Assembly: GCA_963693285.1 (NCBI GenBank)
Contig: OY848918.1
Span: 310,001 to 374,000 of the forward strand
Length of the DNA: 64,000 nucleotides
Origin: Xestospongia muta
Lineage: Eukaryota > Porifera > Demospongiae > Haplosclerida > Petrosiidae
Reading direction: 5' to 3'
Shown one piece after another: positions 1 to 10,692 of this stretch (position 1 is its first letter; each line of letters starts with the position of its first letter). Under the pieces are notes generated by a model. It worked only from the letters and a program-made list of their open reading frames with translations. It was not told the origin of the DNA and searched no databases. The position numbers were made by a program, and so were the translations under genes.

Positions 1-490
1 ACTACAATTGTTGAATATACAAATATTATTTATTAATATCAAAATATGATACATGCATTAATAAATTATACAATGTTTAATGACTGGTACTATTGGTAAT
101 AATGTAATTTATAAGATGAATTATACTTAGAATAGAACACCAACAATATATTATTGACATAATTTATATATTTTATTAAGTTGTAAGTGTTGATAAGGAA
201 ACACGTTGTGATTACACAGATGCTGGTTGTGTGTGGATTGTGACAGTGGTCATGTGTCATTTAGAAGTACATTTGTCTCTATATGTATTTACATGAAGTC
301 ATACAACTCCATTTGTTGGCAGCATTATTATATTCTTACCACACTTATATCCTTATATGGACATATTTGTCATTACATGGAAATGTTGGTTTAAATTTCT
401 TGATGGATGATAATTTAACAATATCTCCTTATATTTGTGGTTTATAAAGTGTTATTTCTAGATCTATTAATCAATTCGTCTTCTTTCTAG

Positions 491-2334
491 CTCCATTAGC
501 CATTAACATGCTTAATCTTACTTCTTATCCTGTCTCTTTGTGTGTCTTATGGCAACCACCTTCAGAAAATGGTGGACAAAATATATCAAGTTATCAAGTG
601 TATGTAAGAAATGATGCTACACCAATTGAGGATTATATACTACATGGTAACTTAGGACCATCTGTTAGGTCTTATAGAATAGAACCACTTATGAACTCAA
701 CTACATACAGGTATTAAGTGCTGGGTTTATGAGAGATATTGATGATCCACTCTCTCTTGCAGTATAAGTGTTGCTGCCTCTAACATGGAAGGTGGACAAG
801 GTCCTAACACTACTATACAAGCTACAACAGGTTTGATTACAAGTTTCTTAAGAGAGTCATATGATAGTCATATTCTAGGTGATCCTATACCAGTGGAGTC
901 AGGTATCACACTCTCTGTATCAGATATCACTGCATTACAAGCTGTTGTCAGATGGACTCTGCAGTCCTCTGATAATAAAGAACTACATCTACAATATCGA
1001 CTACAAGGTAACTACTGTGTATATATAGTCATGAGTTTAATATGTTATCAGATCAAGACTGGTCTCATATGAGAGAGATCAACTTTACTTCTAGTGTGCC
1101 TCACTATGTGTATACAAATTTGAGTCCAGACACTGTTTATAAAATACGACTGATCAGAATTGGAAATGATAATTGTCTACAACGTACCAGTCCGACTGTC
1201 AACTTTAGTACATTAGGTAATAAGTGGGTGTGGTCACACATGTCATTACATTGTTATCTTGTAGTATTAAAGATTTTAGTAACTAGTACAGTCAATGGAC
1301 CTATTACAGCTGGTGAAGATGTAGTTCTGGTTTGTAATTTAGACACTGGAGGAGCTCCACCTACTTCTGTCACATGGTCGTAAGTCATATATTATGATAT
1401 GTCATAATGACATCATTGAAATATCTATTTAGACGTGATAATGGAGTACCTATTCCTCTTGATGTCATATCTGGTAATGTACTTAACATCACAAACTCTC
1501 AAGTTGAAGACACTGCTAACTACACCTGTTCATTTCAAAATGTCAATTATACATTATCTCTTATAGTTAATAAACAGTTAATAACAGGTATATTATATAT
1601 ATTATAGTAATAGTAATTTATATATCAATTTATTATTAGCTACTACTAGTACTAGTACTACTACAATTCCTACTACTAGTACTTCTACTATTCCTACTAC
1701 TAGTACTACTACAATTCCTACTACTAGTACTTCTACTATTCCTACTACTAGTACTAGTACTTCTACTATTTCTACTACTAGTACTAGTACTACTACAATT
1801 CCTACTACTAGTACTTCTACTATTCCTACTACTAGTACTTCTACTATTCCTACTACTAGTACTTCTACTATTCCTACTACTAGTACTTCTACTATTCCTA
1901 CTACTAGTACTTCTACTATTCCTACTACTAGTACTTCTACTATTCCTACTACTAGTACTTCTACTATTCCTACTACTAGTACTAGTACTACTACATTGAT
2001 AGTATCAGTTATAGTAGCTAGTGTGATATCTTCCATACTGACAGCTGTTATATTTAGTATATTCTGTATTGTCTACTTAAAACAAAAACAAAAAGGTAAT
2101 AAATTATTAATTAATAGTTTATATAATATCATTAAATTTAGATAACAATATACCAAGTTATGATAATCCTACAACGTCTCCTGATGTTAAAGAACAGTCT
2201 AATATAGCATATGAACCAGTACTTACTACACAACATAATGTATCATATGCTACATCAGTGAATAGAAATGATGATATAATGTATGAAGTATTACCTGGTG
2301 AACAACAACAACAAGACAATAATGATTATTATTA
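491..2334 (+). CDS. Ig/FN3 cell-surface receptor with mucin-like stalk (3' part of gene)
   Basis: Multi-exon type I membrane protein; the 5' end is not visible. Exons read: 491-710 (FN3-like), 763-~1007, 1052-1215 (second FN3, motif SPDTVYKIRL), 1280-1380 and ~1432-1589 (one Ig domain split over two exons, with VLVCNLD and the Ig signature DTANYTCSF), 1640-2094 (Thr/Ser-rich repeat stalk, then a TM segment near 1993-2080, and basic KQKQK), 2142-2334 (cytoplasmic tail, ends DNNDYY-stop). All joins are GT-AG. The tail has three tyrosine motifs: IAYEPV, VSYATS, IMYEVL. The first and last fit the ITIM pattern [ILVS]xYxx[ILV]. Function is inferred only: adhesion or recognition receptor. No kinase domain is present. 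Upstream (1-490) I see no exon; it is probably intron. Confidence 0.75.
1640..1999 (+). repeat. Coding 24-bp minisatellite (Thr/Ser/Ile/Pro stalk)
   Basis: About 15 head-to-tail copies of a 24-bp unit encoding PTTSTSTI with small variants (PTTSTTTI, inserted TST). The length is a multiple of three, so copy-number change keeps the frame. It would form an O-glycosylated spacer between the Ig domain and the TM helix. A long minus-strand ORF here is only the mirror of the repeat. Confidence 0.85.
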
Positions 2335-2890
2335 AAATTAAGCTAGTAATTAACTGTTAGTAAAATTAACTGCTATATAATAACACAGAACATTAGTATT
2401 GTGTGTGTATATCTCCAAATATTAGGAGACATATAATTTGTTATAAACAATAGATTTATATAATTATATATAGATTACTTGACTTTTCCAAAACATTTAA
2501 AATTATAAATATAAATAACAATTAATTAATTATTCATTTAATATCAATTTTCTTTAAATGATATGTTATCCATAACTATCACATATTTCAATAAACACTT
2601 CTCAGGAAATAATCATTTTAGTATGTGTATTGAATAGACATTCTATAGCTAACATTAAAAGTTCTACTGTAATAGAATGTTTTGTACAGTGATCTAGAGA
2701 TCCTGTGGTATGTTCGTGGTCAGTTAATCCTAAATTTAACTCTTTGACTTTAACAAAATCTTTTATTTTTATTTAAGTGGGTGTGATAAAACCATCTATT
2801 ACAAAAATATATATCATATATTTGTTAAAGATTTGTATAAAATACTGTTATAAAGACCCAATATATTATATGTGTGTAATAAAGCACTGT
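2335..2890. other. Intergenic region between convergent receptor genes
   Basis: AT-rich 3' flanks of the plus-strand receptor and the minus-strand Ig gene. I see no exon, RNA gene or repeat that I can support. Confidence 0.5.
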
Positions 2891-4827
2891 TCAATATAAC
2901 ATCATCATCAAATAGAAACCAGCTATTATCATCATAGTTAATAGAACAGAAGACAAATGACCTGTAACAAAGATATATATATATATTATATACTATATGA
3001 TGTTATAATATTACCTGCACCTCCAGCTGATCCAGGAGTAGGAGTAGGAACTGGAGAAGTAGCAACTAGTAATAGTAAGAAACCACAGTTAGTCAACAAT
3101 TCTGATATTATTGTATCAACTTACAAGGTATAGAGAATGTACGTGAAGTTAATGTAGAATTACCAATAGTATTCTCAGCTATTACAGTGACAGTATAACT
3201 TTGTCCTGCAGTAAACTGATTGATATTAATTTCCAATGGAAATGATTTGATTGTGTAAGTAACACTATTGACTGTTACATAGAATTGTAATATCGGTTGT
3301 GGATTGTTGTCAGTATATGTAGCAGATATTATAACTGATGTAGTAGTAATATCAATTGATAGTTGAAATGATGGCAAATTGGGGAGAGCTATAATGGATA
3401 CATAAGTTAGTAATGGATGAATAGATGGATATGAATGGATACATAGAAATATGAATAATGGATGAATGAATACACTTGAATGGATGAGTAGTATTATTAT
3501 TATTACCTCCTACTATCAGATTATAAACCAATTGTTTTATAGCTACTATGTTAGTAGCAGTACAAGTATAATAGCCTTGATTACCACTAGTAGCACTAGT
3601 AATATCAAAACTAGTACTGGTAGTAGCTATATTGTTAGCAGTATTGTTGACGATATTGTATGTTAAATTGAGGTTGATTAGACTAGGATTAGCCATAGCT
3701 GCACAGTTCAGTGTGACACTATTACCAGATATTACTGATATATTGATAGCATCTTTACCAGAAATAAATTCAGGAGCATCTGATAGAAACAAATAATGGG
3801 AACAATGAAACAAAGAAATAATTAACTATTGGCTGAATAAAAGTTTGTAATGACTAATTTATGATTGTTGTGTCTATGAACGTTCCATATATGGTATAAA
3901 TTATGCTAATCATATGAATTACTGTTTTTATTTGCAAGTGTAACTATTTTCATTATATTGTTCAATAATACTACATGTATTGTAGTACTTACAATAGACA
4001 TCTAAACTGATAGTGGCATTTCCACTACCTAGTTCATCATTTGCTGTTATCAGATACTGTCCACTATCTTGACGTGATACTGGATTAAATTTTAATGTAT
4101 TCACTCCTAAAATCAAACGAGAAGTAGATGTAATCTCAACATTATCTTTTGTCCAAGTAAAATTGGTAATTCTAGGAGCAGCATCTAATTCCAGCTCAAT
4201 ATAGGGACTGCTACCTTCCATTACAATATAACTGATACTGTCAAGATTGAATCGAGGAGGAACTAGAGAGAGAGAGAGAGGGGGGGGGGAGGGAGGGAGG
4301 GAGGGGGAGGGAGGGGGAGGGAGAGGGAGGGGGAGGGAGAGGGAGGGAGAGGGAGAGGGAGGGAGAGAGAGAGGGAGGAAGAGAGAGAGACAGAGAATAG
4401 TGATAATCCACCTGATAACAGACACTTACAATCCACAATTATAGTGACCATATTGGACATTATAGCATTACTAAAACATTGTAAAGTGGTCCCATTATCC
4501 TCACGAGTTAGTCCAGTAAACTGATATTGACTACCACTCATATCTTGACTGATCAGTGTTATCCTATCAGTTGGTATAATAGTGAAGTTACTATTAACTT
4601 GAAGAACTTGTGGTCCTATTACACCAGAACATGTAAAAGTCACATCATTGTCCTCATCCACAGTAATTATAGGAGAGGGAGACAGAGATACTTGAGCTAA
4701 AGGAGATAGAAGGAGAGAGTATATCGAGTTGTTTTAGAAGACATAGCTCACACTTACCATGACATTGCTGTACTAGTAGAGCATACAAAGATAACAGGAT
4801 CAATGATAGTGGGAGAGAGCTGCCCAT
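2891..4827 (-). CDS. Ig/FN3 surface protein with signal peptide and hydrophobic C-terminus (GPI-anchor-like)
   Basis: Start at 4827: MGSSLPLSLILLSLYALLVQ is a clear signal peptide. Exons: ~4759-4827, 4430-4696 (Ig, VTFTCSG and DNGTTLQCF), 3993-4262 (Ig, FTWTKDN and DSGQYLITA), 3507-3779 (Ig, VTLNCAA and GYYTCTATN), ~3125-3388 (FN3, QSYTVTVIAEN), a short Pro/Thr/Gly linker exon near 3017-3066, and 2891-2961. The last exon ends in a hydrophobic run (LLTMMIIAGFYLMMMLY-stop) with no cytoplasmic tail, after a Ser-Ala-Gly-Gly stretch. That layout suits a GPI-attachment signal; a tail-less TM helix is the alternative. No frame break seen. Its 5' flank resembles those of the Ig remnants at 10.4 and 16.0 kb, so it belongs to the same family. 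Confidence 0.72.
4263..4400. repeat. Homopurine/homopyrimidine tract (GA/GGGA) in an intron
   Basis: About 130 bp of almost pure purine on the plus strand (GAGAGG, GGGAGGGA). On the coding (minus) strand it is an extended polypyrimidine tract ending at the acceptor (AG at 4264-4263) of the second Ig exon. Such tracts can form triplex DNA and vary in length. Confidence 0.85.
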
Positions 4828-5085
4828 TGTTTGTCGTTTGCAAATAATTAATTATTCAAATTGAAGTGGGTGTTGGTATTTATTAATGAACGAGAGAAAT
4901 TAATAGTATAAGTTTGAATATGAAAATATTATAATTATTTTAAAATAAAGATAGTTAAGTTACGTTTGGCAATCTTTTTATGTAATATGAAATATTAGTA
5001 CCATAGATAATACATATCTATATAAGTATATCATAGATAATACCTTCTACTTTAATATCTATGTATAACAATTGACAATTAATTA
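4828..5085 (-). promoter_or_regulatory. 5' flank of the Ig gene, conserved in the tandem units
   Basis: The block just upstream of the start (about 4826-4890, containing TTTGTCGTTTGCAAATAATT) recurs with few changes at about 10471-10535 and 16057-16125. It contains an octamer-like GCAAAT and TAATTA. Promoter role is inferred from its place directly upstream of the signal-peptide exon and from its conservation. The rest is AT-rich 3' flank of the next gene. Confidence 0.4.
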
Positions 5086-8000
5086 TTATATGTAATCATT
5101 ATCATTGTTGTCACTATTATCACTAATAGTTTCATAAATACTGTTTGATCTATCTTTAATTGCCTCATAAATGTGAGGTAATTCTGGTGAGCTAGTATAT
5201 GCTATATTCTCTGACAATGTAATTGACTCAGTAAGGTTAGTTATATCAGTAATGTTGAATTGTTGGTTACTCCTTGATCCTATAATAATATATTATATGA
5301 TGAGATATTGTCTTAATATATCTTACCTTTATTTCTTATACATTGTAAGATCACCACAACAATTAAGATACCAATGATAATTATTAAAAAGGTGCTACTA
5401 ATAATAGCAGCAATAACTCCAGAACTTAGTCCTAATAATATAACAGATAACTAATAACAATAGTATTAGATTTAGTTATAATTTGTTATAGTCGGTATGG
5501 CTGTAACAGATAATGGAGTAATGAGAGCATATGCTAGCCAATGCTATTGTATATAATATAGTTACTGAGTATTTTATCACTGTTAATATACAGTTATTAA
5601 ACCTACCTAATCCTTCAAGATTTGTTATAGTGGGTGTGGCTGATATTGGAACTATCACTGTGGTGGTTGATGATGGTGCTACAGTTATATCATTTGTAAT
5701 AGTACTAGAGAATATTCCATCAAGACATTGTCTGCTATTAAGTAAATTAGTACAGTTTCCACATCTTGTTGGACCCTGTATACAGTGTTAACATATCAAT
5801 TGTAATGAAATGAGATCATGACAAGTGAGATATTGTTCTTAGTAACTTACCTCTCCATAACATGATCCATTACAAGAGAAATGACACTGTTCACATGTAC
5901 TATCATTAACATATAAATAACTAATGAGAGAGAGAGAGAGGTTACTACCGTATTACATATTATAGAACTTACATTCCTAATGTATTAAAGTCATCACATG
6001 TTGGGACACACTGTCCTTGATAAATATAGTTCTTACAATAATCACATTGTGTATTATTAGGTCCCCAACACCATCCTTGTTCAGTAGAACATTCATCATG
6101 ACATGTTAGGTTAGCTAACACTGAAGAAACAAACAGTTATCATTAAATGTAATAATATGACAATATCTGTATATATAATATCAATTAAATAATTGTGATA
6201 AATCTTCTTACCACACTCTTCTTCAGGTCTCCTATAGTCATTATCTGGTATACAGATATCTACAGAACTGTCAGTGATGTAGGTACTTAAATTCCCAATA
6301 TAACATAATGATGGATTATCAATTAGTTGAATGCCTCCATTTTCAATTTTCTCCAGTGATGACAAATCTAGACTCACTAAATCTGTCCCCTCAATAAATA
6401 CAGTGTATTTGATCATCTCCTCAGTTCCATTACATGAGAAAGATAACACTTGAGATGGATCTGAACCAATTACTTTCAAATTAGAGAGATATAAAAAATT
6501 TTGTTTGTTGAAGAGTTCAATTGTAAGTGAACCACGAATTTCTTGAATATCCTTAAGTCTCTCTAACTCAGATGGGCTATGTGAAAGAAAGATCACTAAA
6601 ATTAAACTAGATTATGTCAAAACTCACTCATCATCAACTCCCACATTTCCAATTCTCAATGATCCAGTAATGAGATTACAACCAGTAAAGTCAACATCAG
6701 TGAATGTAGAGCCTCCAGTACATTCTAAAATTAAAACACATTATAGATGAAATAAACATTACTCAATGATTATAATAATAGAAACCTAGTTAGGACAGCA
6801 GAACAATTAGCATTTATTTTAAATTTGGATACAGACTTGTATAAATTATTCTAAATGCATGTTTAACACCTTTTGGACATGGTCCATTACAGTCAATACA
6901 TTGTTGAGTTCCATTAGCTGTAGTCACAGACATATAGTTTACAGGACATGACTCTACACATAGGTCTTTTAACTCAAACAGATTATCTATTAATATATAT
7001 GACAATGTTAGTATGAATTGAAGTCAGGAACATTTACTTGGACAACTTTTAACACATACAGGACCAGATGTGAACTTAAAATTTGGATTTGATATAATCA
7101 TATTAGAGGCACGGTCATATATATTGCGTGGAGGACACAGTTTACGACAAACTCCACCATCACGTACATTTTTACAAGCCTATTAATAAAATAATTGTAT
7201 GTACATCACTACTCTCTACTACTGACCTGACATTGATCATTGTTACCACCAGTACATCCTGCAGCACATTCAAAATGACAACATTGAATAGCCTGATCAA
7301 TTTTCTGACAACGATTATCACAGTGACAATCAGATGTTACTAAAATGAAAATAATGATCTTAAAAATAAGATGTATACATATCATAATATCTGTGAGGTA
7401 AATACGATTCCTTGCTGATTGATATGGTAGTTTGTTAAAGTTTAATAGCTCACATGTTTGACAACATTCTGTTGAATCATTACACCAACAGTAGCCAGAG
7501 GAACAACCAATATTACTACACATAGGATAGTCTGTAAATATAAGATTTTGCTGCTATCACAATAGATAACATAACTTACCATCATTAGTACATCCAGTAG
7601 TCCTAATATTAATTGAAGCATTAGGAGAGGAAGTTATATCTGTCCAACTAACATTTTGAACATTACACAATGAAGGTGTGTTAGATAGTCCTCTTAAGAA
7701 TACACCACCTTGAGTGATCTCTCTTAATTGTGGCATATATAATGTACCAATATCAGAGTTAGATACAATAAGTGAATACTCCTCTGAGCTAACAGTAAAT
7801 CTGGTGTTTCCTCGTATTATCCTCAAATTGGGAAGAGAAAGTCTTGATATTGGAGATATACGTCGAAGATAAATGAAGCCACTAATCTCTCTAGTATAAT
7901 ATAGAAATGAGAAGTTACTATCTGGTATTGGTGTGTTGTCATAGAAACTAGATGGTATCTCAATGTGTACATTATGTTGAATGTAACGACAGCCACAAAA

Positions 8001-8323
8001 TTGATCATAAGCATCTTGTAATATGGCAGCTGCAGAATTACCACTAGCTCTTTCATTATTATTATGTCCAATACAAATACCATCTGTAGAATTGAATGAA
8101 ACAGTTGAAATTTGAAATGAACTACTTGAAAATGGTCTCATCTCTGGTAAGGAGTAAATAACTTATGGTTTCATTAATGTATGTCATGTACAAAACCAAG
8201 TGAGAGGCTCCAGTCATATAATATCAATTATACCTCCAATCCATGTCCCTATTATGCCATACATATCAGTATAAAATGGCTTATATTTTTGCTGACATTA
8301 ATGGACATGCTAAACTAAAACCA

Positions 8324-8357
<34 letters not shown>

Positions 8358-9236
8358 TGTACATGTAGTAGATATAATAAGGAGCTACAAACTAGTCTTT
8401 GTACATTAATTAAAGCCACAAAAAAGAGATTACAACAAAACATGTGATATTAACTGATAGTCATCATTGATTATATACTAGTTCTAGTTTACATTGTCCT
8501 AACATGTAAACATAAAAATGACTTCTATTTTTTAAAAGAAATCATTTGACCATATAGTTATAATATTGATATTATTAATAATATGGTAAGTGATAAATTA
8601 ATTAATAATATAATGATTATCAGTATATTGATCTCTTGTTATTGTAAATGGACTTTCATTATATAATGAATAAATTCAGAGTACATATCATGTGATGCTC
8701 ATTATATAGAATGTATAGAATGTATGATTTTGTCTAAGAAACAGCACAATATTCCATAAAATATGATATATATTTTTTAAAAATCAGTTGTTATGTGAGT
8801 TCAATACTGGTAAAGAAATACACATAGCTGGTACTTGAAATTTGTAATTGTTGTATCAACACTACTATAGTTGATATTTAATGCATGTTTTTCATTTTAA
8901 AAATACAATGACTAGTCAAATTGTTATCTTAGCATATAATGTGTTTATTTGGAAACTGTAGATAATATGTTAATTAAAATTATATTTCAACTATATATAT
9001 TATATATAAAGTCAATAAAATAAGCTGATCAGAAGTCTATATATACTAAACTAGTTATATATTGTATACTTATATATTCACTAGATCTAGAAATAAATAC
9101 TAATAATTTATTATCACAGATAATAATACAGTTCATTTTTACCTCCTTTGTCTGGACAATTTGGAGGATCCAAAGCCACTGATATGGATACAAGAAGGAG
9201 TGTACAAAAATAATAGAAAATTAGCTGCTGAATCAT
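5086..9236 (-). CDS. EGFR-like receptor (L1-furin-L2-furin-TM) lacking a kinase, with an ITAM-type tail; copy 1
   Basis: Start at 9236 (MIQQLIFYYFCTLLLVSISV, signal peptide). Exons: 9143-9236; 7580-8143 (L1 domain: LPNLRIIRGN, LREITQGG, PSLCNVQNVSWTDI); 7468-7531, 7227-7339, 7038-7179, 6870-6986 (furin-like Cys-rich: CCHFECAAGCTGG, VCRKLCPP, PVCVKSCP); 6628-6724 and 6212-6576 (L2: LERLKDIQEIRGSL, PSLCYIGN); 5973-6114, 5851-5920, 5607-5775 (second Cys-rich region with CWGPNNTQCDYC, then a Thr/Ser stalk); 5327-5432 (TM helix, LIIIIGILIVVVILQC); 5086-5278 (tail). The order and motifs match the ErbB/EGFR ectodomain better than the insulin receptor. The tail is only about 60 residues, with no kinase domain, but holds YEAIKDRSNSIYETI, a canonical ITAM (YxxI-x7-YxxI). 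No frame break seen. Signalling role is inferred. Confidence 0.85.
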
Positions 9237-9732
9237 GATGGTTTACTGAAACAATAGACTCACAACATAATTTACAAGTAACATCATTCGCTAAAATATT
9301 TCATGTAATGACTTTGTCATACCATATATGGTCATACTGATATTGTTATTTTTGTGTAGACCGGTAAGTAATCGTTTTTACTTGAAGTGTTATAAATAAA
9401 CTTTTCCAGTATAATAACACAATGTAAGAGTGAAACTTATAACAATTAAAAATGTAACGCAATATAACTCAAACATATTTACTGTTGACAGTGAAATATT
9501 GGGGACTCCACTCTCAGTTATGTCAATATTCCTAACATTAACTGGATCAGAGTAATGCAATAAAACATCATATGAGTATATAATATTGATATCTTTTGGC
9601 AGATATTAAAAATACAATTATTATAATTGTAGTTGTATAAAGAAACTCATTCCATTGATATTAATAAACATAAAAATCAATATTAATAATTCATATAACA
9701 TCATTGATATACATCAGTACTATCTTGTATAT
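9237..9732. promoter_or_regulatory. 5' flank of EGFR-like copy 1
   Basis: AT-rich upstream sequence, nearly the same as the flank of copy 2 (14821-15312). Probably holds the promoter. I cannot point to a defined motif. Confidence 0.3.
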
Positions 9733-10020
9733 GTGTGTGTGCATGTGTGACCTGATCTGATTTGCAATATAGGACCACTTCTGTCAGAACATTCTGGACG
9801 TGATTTATGAAAAAAACACTATTAAAAACTCCTCATAAACTGTTTTGTATACATACATGCAATTACCATGAACAGTTGTGAATATATAGCAACTGTATGT
9901 ATACAAAACTGTTTTTTGAGACTTTTTAACAGTTGTCCTTTGATAAGCCACATCACAAATGTTTTGCCAGAAGTGGTCACTTATTGTAAATCAAGTCACA
10001 CACATGCACACACACACACA
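9733..10020. mobile_element. Foldback/MITE-like element with long imperfect inverted repeats
   Basis: The two halves are inverted copies. The left end (GTGTGACCTGATCTGATTTG..., ACCACTTCTGTCAGAACATT, CTGTTTTGTATACATAC) is matched on the other strand by the right end (GTATGTATACAAAACTG, AGAAGTGGTC, CAAGTCACACAC). There is no ORF of note. A (CA)n/(CACATA)n tract follows at ~10003-10060. A second copy lies at 15313-15600 in the next tandem unit. Confidence 0.7.
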
Positions 10021-10214
10021 CACACACATAGACACACATACACACACATATATATATATGTTATTAGAGATTAGAGAACTAGATTTAGACATAACTAATA
10101 ACTAATGGATGATAACAATAGAAATCCTAAGTTGAATATTTTTGTTTGTCCAGATGGTCCAAATAGTATTTGTGAGAGATCAAACTTATTGGTAAAATGT
10201 AGTATATTAACTTT

Positions 10215-10480
10215 AGTATATTAAATTTAGAATGACATCTCCAATAGCTGTGATTTTACCCACTAGATCAACTGAGGATGCTAACTCACTAGAAGTATTA
10301 TATTCAGTTGTAAGTTCCATAGCATCTGTTGATCTCTTGACTAACTATCTTGTTTATACTTGTATATTCTTACTATTCATCTCACAATAAAGAGATACGT
10401 TGAGTGTTTCTTCCTCAACTAAAGTATAGGCTGGTCCACTATTAGTACTAGAAATAGTTGTGTACTGTCCATTGTTTGTC
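10215..10480 (-). pseudogene. Ig-domain gene remnant in tandem unit 2
   Basis: Minus-strand Ig-like exon related to 15799-16074 (shared TTNNGQYTTISSTNSGPA, VSLYCE). In this copy the reading stops soon after KNIQV, so it is broken. It sits where the Ig gene 2891-4827 sits relative to EGFR-like copy 1, and shares that gene's 5' flank. Confidence 0.6.
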
Positions 10481-10692
10481 GTTTCCAAATAATTAATTAT
10501 GCAAATTGACGTGGGTGTTGATAATGAACAGCAATCCAGAAAAGATAATGTTATTTGTTTGAATATGAAGAGATAATTCTTATTATAAAATAGAAATTGT
10601 ATAAGTAATGTTACCATAGATAATACATATCTATAAGTACATCATAATACCTTCTACTTTAAGATCTATATATAACAATAGACAATTAATTA

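Noticed and set aside
1602..2036. Minus-strand ORF of VLVVGIVE repeats
   Set aside because: Mirror of the plus-strand PTTSTSTI repeat, which is joined to Ig and TM exons on the plus strand.
4241..4444. Arg/Gly/Glu-rich and Ser/Pro/Leu-rich ORFs around 4.3 kb
   Set aside because: Translations of the homopurine tract in an intron.
7823..8083. 86-codon minus-strand ORF (and twin at 13397-13657)
   Set aside because: Shifted frame of the EGFR-like L1 exon; kept only because the two copies are duplicates.
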